Shown one piece after another: positions 55,236 through 64,000 of a DNA stretch of 64,000 nt (position 1 is its first letter; each line of letters starts with the position of its first letter). The DNA is from Cladosporium sp. IMV 00045 (Eukaryota > Ascomycota > Dothideomycetes > Cladosporiales > Cladosporiaceae), in assembly GCA_001931905.2 (NCBI GenBank), contig MSJI02000260.1:1-64000 (forward strand). The letters run 5' to 3'. The translations under genes and the position numbers were made by a program. The notes under the pieces are model-generated. The model was given only the letters and a program-made list of their open reading frames with translations. It was not told the origin of the DNA and ran no database searches.

Positions 55236-55764
55236 GAAAGAGACTGAGGGTGACAGGAGAAGTCCGTCCAAACATTCCCTGGACGTCGACGCGAAGAGGA
55301 TTCAGTTTGTCAGTCAGTCAGTCAGTCAAGAAAGGAAGCAAACAGAAAGAAGAAGAAGAAGAGGAAAGCTTCGCTTGTTGAATAATGCAGAAAAGGAACC
55401 GCAAGGTTACCTCCTCCCGCGTACCTGCCTTTCCCTTTCATACGTGAACTATGAGAAGTGCCTTTTTGGGATTTGCAATTTAAAGCAGAAAGGCCTCTGT
55501 GTCTGATTAATGATCGATTGCATACTGCTCGCCATTAATGTTCCACGCTTCTGGTATTCTGTCGAAAACGAGCGTGGTGGCGAAAACTACACGCGTATTA
55601 ACCCTTGTCGCGCGAAGAGGCGACTCTGCGAAGAAACAAACCCAAAACCAAAAAAAGAATCACCGCACAAAAAACGCCCGTCTATACCAACATCCCTATC
55701 CCTCGTTCTTCCAAGCCCCATCACCACACCCCCCATCCCCTCCCTTCACATCCTTCATCTCACC
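54789..55764. other. Intergenic region between NBP2 and the MARVEL-like gene
   Basis: This region between convergent genes holds their 3' UTRs. It includes a (GA)18 run and a CAGT repeat at 55311-55328, plus an AAGAAGAAGAAGAGG run. No gene is recognised. Confidence 0.45.
55197..55232. repeat. (GA)18 microsatellite
   Basis: An uninterrupted GA dinucleotide tract of 36 nt. It is followed 80 bp later by four to five CAGT units. Confidence 0.95.
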
Positions 55765-56431
55765 CTACGCCTCCCCCTTAGCAACCACACCCCTCCGACC
55801 CTTCCACCAAAGCACCGGCAGCACAACCGAACTCGCCGCAAACAACACCGCCAACCCGACCCCTAACCCCCACACCCCCTTCGCCATAAAACACTCCTCC
55901 CTCCCACTCCCCGCCCAGCCCGCCAGCCCCATGACCGCGCTCCCCTCCCCGCCCGACGCAAGCGCCATGGCGAACGCCCACGCGCTTTCGGCGCTGCTGG
56001 CGGCTTTGGCGCTGTGAATTGCGCGGCAGTAGAGGTGCGACAGGGGCCGGCCGAGGAGGATGGAGACGGTTAGGAAGGTTGTGAGGAGGAGGGTGTCGAG
56101 GAAGGTGAGGATTAGGAGGGTTGTGGAGGCGGAACTGTAGAAGAGGGGGAGCGAGAGGAGGGTGTAGAGGGTTGCTAGGGAGGTCTGTGGTCAAGGGAAA
56201 CTGGTTAGTTTGGGGGTTCTTGGAGGTTTTTTCTTTGGGTTAGAGATGGATGTGACTTACGACTGAGAGTGTTCCGACGATTTCGCGCGGTGGGTCGATG
56301 TTGCTGTCGACCAGCTGGCTGACGAAGTGCGCTGTCATGCCTACTATGGCGATCATGGCTATCAGGCTGAGGCCGCGGGCGATCAGGAAGGTTTTGGCTA
56401 GAGGTGCCGAGCCGGTGTTGGAGAGGGACAT
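55765..56431 (-). CDS. MARVEL-like four-span membrane protein
   Basis: Exons 56431-56261 and 56184-55765, joined at phase 0 across a 76-nt intron, give 196 residues with four hydrophobic helices: ARGLSLIAMIAIVGMTAHFV, LATLYTLLSLPLFY, TLLILTFLDTLLLTTF and KGVWGLGVGLAVLFAASSVV. A helix-loop with RPLSHLYCRAIHSAKAASSA lies between helices 3 and 4. The pattern and the small conserved Arg, Asp and Cys residues fit fungal MARVEL-domain proteins, which associate with membrane microdomains and trafficking. The first span starts 15 residues after Met, so there is no separate signal peptide. The upstream DNA 56432-56999 holds its promoter and no recognised gene. Confidence 0.85.
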
Positions 56432-56999
56432 GATGGTTGATGGAGTTTTTGGTTCTCTTGTGATGTGTTTTTGAGAGTTACGCTGGAGGTCCTTTCTTTC
56501 TTCTTTGTGGTCGTCTGTTGATACTGGAAGCCTGTCCAGCAAGCGATCGGTTTCTGGAGTGAGGGCGTGTGAGGTGGATGAGATGAGATCTCCAGAGATC
56601 CTTTTTGTTCTTCTTCTGTTGTGAAATAGGGAAACAGGAAAAGAGAAGTGAGTGATTGTAACTGTTCACAAATGACAAGAACACAGAACAAAAGAGATTT
56701 GACTTGGTAAGAAATACTAGGGCGAAAGGCAGGTGAGGAAGATGGGGAATGCAAAGTGGATAGCGACGTGCAGGAAGCTGACTTATACCTGATACTGTCT
56801 TTGCACGGGACATATACTGACTGGACGTAAATAGTAAAGTCTCGCACCATGGCTTGCACATAGGTACAGACTGTCTACGCCAGAGTCCGTTGATGTTTCA
56901 TTGCTGGTTTTCGCAAGCGCCGCTTGTGGCCAATCGTGCCAGTCGTCGTCTCAAGCCTGGCTTTGTCGGCGGCTATGGAGCGCGAGGCACTCGCTAGGC

Positions 57000-57425
57000 T
57001 CAGACAATGCTATGTTGGATTGGCACCCGCACATGCTTCGTCAGGTGGCTGAATAGTTTCGTCTTGGAGTCAAAATGGTCATATTGCTGTCTTGATACCT
57101 GCTCGAGCCACTGTGGGCGGCTGCGGATGTCGGACTCAAGAATGGTGAGGGCGTCTGTCCATAGTGTCCAGGCCTTGTCGTTGCCTCATCATATCATTGG
57201 AAATACACGCCAGCTCGTCTCGAAGCTGTAGATCTCTTGTGGTATGCAACGATCGGTGAAGTCTGCAGTCGTCAAGATGAGTGAATGTCAGACAAAGGAA
57301 GGCTGTAGAGTATTGTAGCACAGACACGCCAAGCATCTCCAGCGGACTGTGCCATCTCGTGTTCGGTATAGCCGCGAGCACCATTCCATTGGCCATTGAG
57401 ACTCGTGCGTGGTATGGCATCATTG
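57000..57425 (-). pseudogene. Decayed coding relic of unknown family
   Basis: On minus, one frame reads FTDRCIPQEIYSFETSW, then two adjacent stops (TGA TGA, 57191-57186), then 61 protein-like residues: KAWTLWTDALTILESDIRSR, PQWLEQVSRQQYDHF, TKLFSHLTKHVRVPI and a stop at 57002-57000. Upstream, another frame carries NGARGYTEHEMAQSAGDAW. A short intron with an ACTGCAG acceptor (57259) may join them. The composition is typical of a real helical protein such as the C-terminal half of a fungal regulator, but the double stop and absence of a start argue for a pseudogene. It lies in the promoter side of RTC1. The parent family is not recognised. Confidence 0.5.
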
Positions 57426-57509
57426 TTCATCAGTTTCGACTGACAGCATTGCCACCGTGGATGAACAGTGAGGGATGAGGTGGATGCAAGGCGTCAGTAC
57501 GGCGCCGCC

Positions 57510-60218
57510 ATGAACCATGAACCTTTTCGCCGGAGCTCTTCTATCTCCGTAGCCACGCCAGCAAACATCCCCAGTGCACCGCCATTACCGGCGCCGCGGC
57601 CCTTCCAGAGAGCAAGAGAGGCGGCTAACAGGATCTTTGGCTACTCTTCGAGACCGCCTAGCCCCAATGACGAGCAAAGCCGTGTGTTCAGTGTGAACAG
57701 ATTTGCCTCACTCGGTGCTACGCAGAACGCGACAGCAAGTCACAAGACTGGCCTCGAGATCAACACTCTTTCCATCAATGAGAGTGGCAGCCATGCCTTA
57801 CTCGGTGGCAAAGAAATCTTCAAGACTGTCAAAGTCGAAAACGGCGTTTGCGTAGAAGAAGTCAATCTGCGAACAGCAATTCGCAGCACACCCACCCAGG
57901 CATCAGGAAAGCCCAGGCAGATCTACAACATCGACATTGATGATGTTGCTTGGGCCAAAGGCAATTCTGGAGATTTCGTCGCGGCTGCGACATCAAGCGG
58001 AAAGATCATCTTATACGACCTAGGTCATGCTGGGCTTCCAGCCGCGCAGCTGCACGAGCACTATCGCCAAGTGCATCGCATCACTTTCAACCCTCACCGT
58101 GGCAGTCTGCTGTTGTCTGGTAGCCAGGATGGTTCAGTGCGACTTTGGGACGTGAGAGACGCCCGCCGACATACTGGAAGCACGCAGAGAAGCAGCACTC
58201 CAACGACCAGTAAGATGCAAAGCAAGAGTAAATTTGCTGGTCAGAGTGACAGCGTCCGCGATGTCAAATGGTCGCCGACCGACGGTGTTGATTTTGCTTT
58301 TGGCACAGACAGCGGTTGGGTCCAGATATGGGACATGCGCAATCTGAGGCAACCCAAAATAAAGATTCCAGCGCATGCTCATGCGTGTACTTCTGTCGAC
58401 TGGCATCCGGATGGCAAGCATGTCGTCAGTGCTGGCTTGGAGAAGCTGATTCGCGTATGGGATGTGTCGTCCAATAATAAGAAGAAGCCAAGTTGGGAAA
58501 TCAAGACGCCATATCCGGTATCGAATGCGCGCTGGCGACCTCCTTGTGAGTCGTCAGCGCCTGGGGATTTTGGTGTAAGACAGAGCACTCAAATCGTCGC
58601 CGCTTATGACCGGGAACATCCCGTTCTGCACATCTGGGACTTCCGCCGCCCAGCGTTTCCATTCCGCGAAATGGCACCGCATCGAGAAGCACCGACAGAC
58701 ATGCTCTGGCACTCTCAAGACCTGCTCTGGACCGTCGGTCGAGACGGTGCGTTCCTTCAAAGCGACATTCAACACGCTCGTAAGGTCATGGACAATTTCA
58801 GCGTCAATGTCTGCGCCATTTCAGCAACTGGAGAGCTCACTGCTGCGACGATGAGGCGCGTACCAAAGCGATCACCAGTGAAAGGACCACCTGCCGCACC
58901 AACATCAGCACCCGGAGAACACGCCAGTGGAAGTCCGGACCCCAATATCATCAGTCGAAGCTGGGCAGACGACAGTCTTGACAATGCGTTCTTGAGCGCA
59001 TACCCAGAGATGAGGCGCGATCGCTCTGTCAGCAAGTCCAGTCGTCCATCCATCAGCAGCACCCCACCGCACTCACTGGGCAAGTCGCGTGTCGTGGGTC
59101 TTGAACAGGCTTTCGGTCAGCAGAAGGTGCACCGTCCACAGCAAGATACATGGCGGATGCAGATGCCGCATCCTCTCCTTCATATCGACCCCGCCGTCAC
59201 TGCGCATATCGCCAAAAATACAGTGACAATGTTTGAGGAAGAGGTGGACAAAACAAACAGCCTGGGCAACGTTGAGGAAGTATTCAAGCACAACGTCAAC
59301 GTCCATGCTGAAGCTGGCATGATCGATCTGGCCGAGATGTGGGAGCTTGCCGGCGAGGTGACATCAATGCATCTCCGTCGACGCGAAGTCTTCCACAAGG
59401 CTCAAAGCCAACCTCAAAAGGCCATTGCCATCAAGGTCAATATTCCACCGAAAGATCACGATACTCAGACTTTCGCTGCGCCACCGAAGAACCTGGCATC
59501 CCACGCCAGGGTAGATGCGGAAGACGGCTGGATCTTCGAGCTTGGAGGATTCCTACGCGAACTCATACGCTGCAACACCGGCGGCGAGCGTATGAGCCCG
59601 CAAACCGCAGCGCATCTCATCCTAGTCTTGGGTCCCTGTCTCCCCGAAACACGTCCTTTATCTCGTAAAGCGGCACGCTCAGCAGTAGCGACCTACACCG
59701 AGGCCTACGAAGCCGCTGGACACGAAGTCCACGATATTCCCGATCTCGTCAACCGCTGTCACTCACACCTAATCAAAAGCGGGCTCCAACCCCTGCATAT
59801 CGAAAGTATCCTCGCATCATACCACGGGCAACTCATTCAGAACCGCCTCGTCGTCGAAGCCGCCGAGCTGCGCGACCTCTGCTACCCGACCTTCCCTGCC
59901 GTCTACGAGCAAGCACCTCGCGATTCCAGCATTTCTCTCGCCTGCGGTTCCTGCTTCAAGCCATTGTCAAGCAATGCTCAAGGAAAGCCGAAGTGCGATT
60001 CTTGCAGCGAGAAGCCTTTCTCCTGTCCCGTTTGCTGGGAGGATCAGAGCCCGTTCAAGGATTCTGCTGTCGGCGCTTCACTGCGATCGCAGTGTCTGCT
60101 CTGCAACCATGGCGGCCATGCGGCTTGTTTGCGGGAGATAATGGTTGAGCAGAGGATCAGTGGATGTCCTACGCAGGGGTGCTTATGCGATTGCAATGCG
60201 GGAATGGGAGCAGGTTGA
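57510..60218 (+). CDS. RTC1: SEA/GATOR2 complex subunit Rtc1 (WDR24)
   Basis: A single exon encodes 902 residues from the first ATG. Rtc1 is a WD40 subunit of the SEACAT (GATOR2) complex on the vacuole, which relieves SEACIT inhibition of TORC1 when amino acids are plentiful. A seven-bladed propeller covers roughly residues 90-430, with NPHRGSLLLSGSQDGSVRLW, FAFGTDSGWVQIWDMRN and HVVSAGLEKLIRVWDV. A helical alpha-solenoid follows. The C-terminus has zinc-ribbon/RING-like cysteines: CGSCFKPL, CDSCSEKPFSCPVCWE, CLLCNHGGHAACL and GCLCDCNAG. That end structure separates WDR24/Rtc1 from ordinary WD proteins. The region between propeller and solenoid is Ser/Pro-rich. Confidence 0.93.
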   Translation: MNHEPFRRSSSISVATPANIPSAPPLPAPRPFQRAREAANRIFGYSSRPPSPNDEQSRVFSVNRFASLGATQNATASHKTGLEINTLSINESGSHALLGGKEIFKTVKVENGVCVEEVNLRTAIRSTPTQASGKPRQIYNIDIDDVAWAKGNSGDFVAAATSSGKIILYDLGHAGLPAAQLHEHYRQVHRITFNPHRGSLLLSGSQDGSVRLWDVRDARRHTGSTQRSSTPTTSKMQSKSKFAGQSDSVRDVKWSPTDGVDFAFGTDSGWVQIWDMRNLRQPKIKIPAHAHACTSVDWHPDGKHVVSAGLEKLIRVWDVSSNNKKKPSWEIKTPYPVSNARWRPPCESSAPGDFGVRQSTQIVAAYDREHPVLHIWDFRRPAFPFREMAPHREAPTDMLWHSQDLLWTVGRDGAFLQSDIQHARKVMDNFSVNVCAISATGELTAATMRRVPKRSPVKGPPAAPTSAPGEHASGSPDPNIISRSWADDSLDNAFLSAYPEMRRDRSVSKSSRPSISSTPPHSLGKSRVVGLEQAFGQQKVHRPQQDTWRMQMPHPLLHIDPAVTAHIAKNTVTMFEEEVDKTNSLGNVEEVFKHNVNVHAEAGMIDLAEMWELAGEVTSMHLRRREVFHKAQSQPQKAIAIKVNIPPKDHDTQTFAAPPKNLASHARVDAEDGWIFELGGFLRELIRCNTGGERMSPQTAAHLILVLGPCLPETRPLSRKAARSAVATYTEAYEAAGHEVHDIPDLVNRCHSHLIKSGLQPLHIESILASYHGQLIQNRLVVEAAELRDLCYPTFPAVYEQAPRDSSISLACGSCFKPLSSNAQGKPKCDSCSEKPFSCPVCWEDQSPFKDSAVGASLRSQCLLCNHGGHAACLREIMVEQRISGCPTQGCLCDCNAGMGAG

Positions 60219-60473
60219 TTGAGGGGGAATGGAAGAGACAGTACGATACCATTGCTTGTATTATTACGTTTTTCTCAATGCTCCATGGTGCTCGAAATCT
60301 TGATGCCACTGAGGGCAGTCGCGTGATTCGTTCTCCAAGAACGACGTTCATCTCCCGTGACACCTAATTCCACCGGAAAGAAGACTCCACAAAACTCCAC
60401 GCTAATCTCACACAGCTGCCATCAAGCACACTCCCATTCGGCGCCATCCTTGCCCACGAAAACCCCCATTCCT

Positions 60474-60824
60474 TCACAACAACCCACCACCACACCTCGG
60501 GAACTTGGAATTGTGCGGGCGGTCCACCCATGAGGCGACTCTCATGCCCCAACCCAACACGTTGCTGCCGTCCCAGGCGAGGGTGTTCTCGCCGCCTCTG
60601 TCGTCTCTGAATCTGTTCAACAGGAGAGAGTCAGTTGCGTGTCTTTGCAGGACTAGAATGATGCTTGAGGTGTGTTCAACGTACATCACGTCGGCTTCGG
60701 TGCCGAACTTGCCGCGCTCAATGCTCAGCCAGACGATCTCTCCGTTGCCATGGAGGATGCTGGCGAGGTCTTCGATGGCGATATCGTGGTCTAGATTGCC
60801 TAGCCACATGCGACGGCGGCTCAT
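60474..60824 (-). CDS. Small RRM-type RNA-binding protein
   Basis: Exons 60824-60685 and 60612-60474, joined at phase 2 across a 72-nt intron, give 92 residues. MSRRRMWLGNLDHDIAIEDL is the first strand and helix with the RNP2-type WLGNL. A strand EIVWLSIERG follows, and ADVIFRDD after the splice fits the RNP1 region in degenerate form, with no aromatic RNP1 pair. GWGMRVASWVDRP forms the last strand. It is a short stand-alone RRM-like protein and the RNA target is unknown. It converges on RTC1, with 255 bp between the stop codons. The intron carries a TTGAACAG acceptor. Confidence 0.7.
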   Translation of the reverse strand: MSRRRMWLGNLDHDIAIEDLASILHGNGEIVWLSIERGKFGTEADVMYVEHTSSIILVLQRHATDSLLLNRFRDDRGGENTLAWDGSNVLGWGMRVASWVDRPHNSKFPRCGGGLL

Positions 60825-62112
60825 TTCTGCTGGTTGGTGGGTGGTGATTGATTTGGTGGGCGTGGGTAGCTCTTTCGGTTGGTTTGGCTGATCGTTGAGA
60901 TTGTGGATGTGGATGTGGATGTGGTCGTGAACGTGAACGTGAACGTGCTTCGGCAGGAGGATCGCAGCGTAAGAAATGAGCAGGTTACCGATTGGGAAAG
61001 CACACCATGTCAAATGGACAATAAGAGACTAGTGCGTTGCTCTTCGACTGACTTCACTTTGCTGGCATGTGATTTCTCGTGAGAAGCGTGCAATCCTCAT
61101 CGCTTCTGGCTTGTGAGCATAGCGTTGGGTCATTCTCAATCGCGCCTCAATTGGTAGCCGCGAGGGCATCGCCTGAAGCAACTCTAATCATACGCATGTT
61201 CAAATTCAGAGAGCATCTTTCAACCGATACTAGCATAGCTTATTATCTATCAATCACCGTCGCCTGACGAAGATACAAGGTGTTCTCAAAAGGCAGTATT
61301 AAAGACGGACACAACGATTCAGATACGAGCGAGATCCTGGAAATTATATCACACCATCAGACGCCGATTATTTCACATTGTTGTTGAGTCTGTGGTCAAC
61401 GAGATGTAGTTTCATTGCATCCAAACTTACTGATCAGGATACCGACCGATCGTTGTTGCATAACAATAACGAGGTAACACAAAACGCCCCGATTATGAAC
61501 CAGGATGATGCTGCAAATAACAGGATCACAAGATATTTTGGACGACTTATGGAAAATCTAAAAGATGAATAGAGTTATCACATGCTCGTGTACCTCCTCA
61601 TTTCTGTAGACACCATGAACGGTGGCTTTGGGTTTCTGCAATTCGTGGAAGAAAGGCATTCAAAAAACAACTTCGACACCGAAGCCGTAAGACATCATTT
61701 CAAAAGACACATTGACCATTTTCAACATCAAGATTGCTATCTCAGGTTTCCCGCGCGACCTCCAATCAATACATCGAGCAATGTGGCCGGTTTTGGGGTA
61801 GCCGTCAGCTATACTCAACTGTACTGGTACAAGGAAGGCAAAAACGTGAATCGAGATAGATTCGCGAGGCATACCTATTCGACTCTCTCACCATCGATAG
61901 AAAACCAGGCATCATTGTACTTAAGTCGAAGAACATATGATAGTCGACGATCGGGTGAGGTCAAACACCCACATCTCCATGCTCGGCAATTGCTAAAGCT
62001 TTATTCTCCCCGCACGACATCATCTCCTTCAACCGCGGCTCTTTCACACCATCCTCTATTACATGCACATCATCCTCTTCTTCGAAACCATGTACACGCA
62101 CATACCTCTGCA
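60825..62112. other. Intergenic region, A+T-rich, no supported gene
   Basis: The left part is the RRM gene promoter, including a (GTGGAT)/(GTGAAC) simple repeat at about 60902-60950. The stretch 61150-61650 is A+T-rich. The right part is the SDR promoter. Confidence 0.4.
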
Positions 62113-63218
62113 ATGGCATCACCAAAGGTCTTCGGCATTTCACAATCTGACCTGAGAACACCAACCGACAGCGTCACGCTGATCACCGGTGGAGCAGCAG
62201 GAATCGGCCTCCAAACAGCCATTCTACTCCACAACATCACCCAAACCAACAAAATCATCATTCTAGATCGACAAAAGCCCAATCCTCAGCAAGCACCGAA
62301 GCAACTTCTCGAATCCGACCGCGTTCTTGCCTTGCAATGTGACATAACCGATTGGAACAGCCAACGCGAAGCTTTCGAAGCTGGCGTGCAGAGATTCGGC
62401 CACATTGACAACGTCTTCGTCAACGCAGGCATTGCTGAGTACAAGGACCAGTTCTTCAAAGATGAGCTTGATGGGGCAGGCAAGTTGAAGGAGCCGGACA
62501 GGAGGGTATACGATGTGGATCTTGCTGCGGCGAACGATACGCTTAAGCTGGCCATCTACTACATGCGGCATAGGAAGGATGGTAAGAAGGGGGGGAATGT
62601 TGTGATGACGGCTAGTTTGGCTGGGTATCTGGCTAGTGCTGGTGCACCACTTTACAGTGCTGCTAAACATGGTATGTTCATTGATCTATTGTTCGTTCTT
62701 TTGTGGTACTTTGTTAGATTGCTTGGATTGCCGGGCTCACTCCATTTGACTTGTAACCTTCATTCACCTTGGATCGACATGAACGATTGACATCGCATCG
62801 CTCTCTGGACATTCCTGATTGACTGACTGACTGACTTCCTCCAGGTATCGTCGGTCTCATGCGAGCTCTCAAAAACGACACAGCAACCCTCAACATTTCC
62901 GTATCCGTGGTCGCACCAGGAATCACGCTCACCGACATCATCTCAGGCAGACAACCTGGCGAGCCACTTGCAGATTGGGCCAAACGCATGCGCGCCGTTG
63001 GGGTGCCGATCAACGATCCTGCCGAAGTGGCAACGACCGTGGTCTGGCTGATGGGCTTGGGCATAGGAGCCAACGGGAAGGGCATGCTCGTTCAAGCGGG
63101 TAAAGTTGCGGATGTAGAAGAGGGAATCGCGAAGAATCGCAAGGTTTGGATGGGCCCTGAGATGTTGGAGCTTTTCAGGGGTGGAAGGACAGCACCGCTC
63201 TTCCCTAATAAGTTGTAG
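62113..63218 (+). CDS. Short-chain dehydrogenase/reductase, 15-PGDH-like
   Basis: Exons 62113-62671 and 62845-63218, joined at phase 1 across a 173-nt intron, give 310 residues. SDR motifs are TLITGGAAGIGLQTA (cofactor loop), NAGIA, MTASLAGYLASAGAPLYSAAKHG (Ser and YxxxK) and VAPGITLTDI. An Asp at the end of strand 2 (IILDRQ) suggests NAD+ preference. The order resembles fungal SDRs near 15-hydroxyprostaglandin dehydrogenase. The substrate is unknown. The intron splits directly after the catalytic YxxxK and contains a GACTGACTGACTGAC run near its acceptor. I take the ATG that puts the Rossmann loop about 25 residues in. Confidence 0.9.
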
Positions 63219-63758
63219 ATGTTGTTGGAGGTGCCAGCATTGAGTCGGATCTAACGTACGAACATGCGTATACCTATTTGTAGCCAGTATTCGTGTCAAG
63301 GTCAACTTGCATCCTGCTCCCAGGCGTTGATGGCTTCTGATAAAGCCTCACCAAGACGTGAGAATGATGTTCTATTCGATCGGCGCTTCAATGCCAGCAA
63401 TATTGTTATTGTCTGTTGATGAACTAACGGCCCCGAGGAAAGAGTTGGCTACTGTCTCGCGACATAGTACGCAAGTACTGCTCCACCGCTATTGGCAAGG
63501 CATATCCCGCAACCTCATTAGCTTCTGTATCGTGACATCACGTGTAGGTCGCTTAGGCGTTTGAGCGTTGGTAAGAAGGTCGCCTCAGCCGAGCCTCCAA
63601 CGCCCCACCCACGCTGCACCAAGCACCAAACCTCTCCACTCCGTCCATCACTCATCAACATCCGCAACTCATTGTCTACCTTGTTCGAACACCACAACCC
63701 GTGTTCTTATCGCGACATTCGTTCTCCGAGGTCTGTCGTCTGCGATATCATCGTCGCC
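63219..63758. other. Intergenic region before the right-edge candidate
   Basis: No gene is recognised. A CACGTG site lies at 63540. The last ~130 bases may be the 5' UTR of a gene that continues to the right. Confidence 0.4.
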
Positions 63759-64000
63759 ATGTGCTCAATGCCCTCAAAGGTCGTGTCGCGATCTTCGCCA
63801 CCAGCGCGAAGCCATTTGAGCGCAAGTCGCCACCCAAAGCGACCGATCACATCGCGCATCGCAACACCAACGCAGGCAATAAGATTAGCAGCATTGATCT
63901 AATAGGTTGCAACGATCAGCATGACTGACCAACTTCCTAGGCATCCTCAACCACGCGCAAAAGACAAAGGCTGCCTCGACCTGGCAGACTGCGCAGCTGA
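63759..64000 (+). CDS. Possible 5' end of a gene at the right edge
   Basis: Two readings compete. Frame 1 starts ATG at 63759 (a second ATG at 63768) and encodes a basic Ser/Pro/Arg-rich start. If an intron of about 61 nt with a GC donor (CAG|GCAATA at 63880) and a CCTAG acceptor (63940-63941) is removed, it ends at TGA on the last three bases. Frame 2 reads LNALKGRVAIFATSAKPF and, across a near-identical intron, GILNHAQKTKAASTWQTAQ, which looks more protein-like but has no ATG in the window. The branch-like TGACTGAC before the acceptor supports an intron. The family is not recognised. Confidence 0.25.

Overview
The window reads as nuclear DNA of a filamentous ascomycete fungus, most likely a dothideomycete (Mycosphaerellaceae-like). 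The evidence is dense single-copy eukaryotic genes on both strands, short GT-AG introns of about 50-180 nt, two Zn2Cys6 regulators, and clear fungal orthologues (PNC1, COX4, CGI121, SLX4, TED1, RTC1, NBP2). The exact species cannot be named from the sequence.

Layout. 0-8 kb: the 5' part of an oxysterol-binding-protein gene (minus), a small Cys/His-rich hypothetical gene built from micro-exons (minus, 1.5-2.2 kb) with a likely relative on plus (5.9-6.4 kb), the nicotinamidase gene PNC1, and a secreted heme-degrading-domain (GlcG/HbpS) gene with an abnormal splice donor. 8-18 kb: TED1-like metallophosphoesterase, COX4, a Zn2Cys6 regulator divergent from the KEOPS subunit CGI121, and a secreted GPI-type PEBP-like protein. 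18-22 kb: SLX4 with an expanded AT-hook array. 22-29.5 kb: a gene-poor stretch containing a structured repeat with tRNA-like promoter boxes. 29.5-36 kb: MFS exporter, alkaline ceramidase, a bacterial-type short-chain dehydrogenase (SDR), and a hexose-type transporter. 36-39.7 kb: almost empty apart from one small membrane protein. 39.7-47.2 kb: a second Zn2Cys6 regulator lacking one zinc ligand, an acidic orphan protein, a 97-bp minisatellite, a BuGZ-like zinc-finger protein, and an F-box protein. 47.1-50.5 kb: a roughly 1.3-kb segment and a diverged second copy, each carrying a decayed one-membrane-span gene. 51.5-64 kb: DUF3253 protein, NBP2/Skb5 SH3 protein, MARVEL-like membrane protein, a decayed coding relic, RTC1/WDR24, a small RRM protein, an SDR, and a possible gene running off the right edge.

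Most genes are unrelated housekeeping functions (NAD salvage, respiration, tRNA modification, DNA repair, TORC1 signalling, GPI and sphingolipid metabolism). I see no PKS, NRPS or other biosynthetic core gene and no integrated virus. The unusual content lies in gene-structure evolution: repeated introns with micro-exons, a non-GT donor, an intronic hairpin, a segmental duplication with decay, a zinc finger with a lost ligand, and pseudogene relics. All gene models are reconstructed by eye from frames and splice signals, with no transcript or database support.
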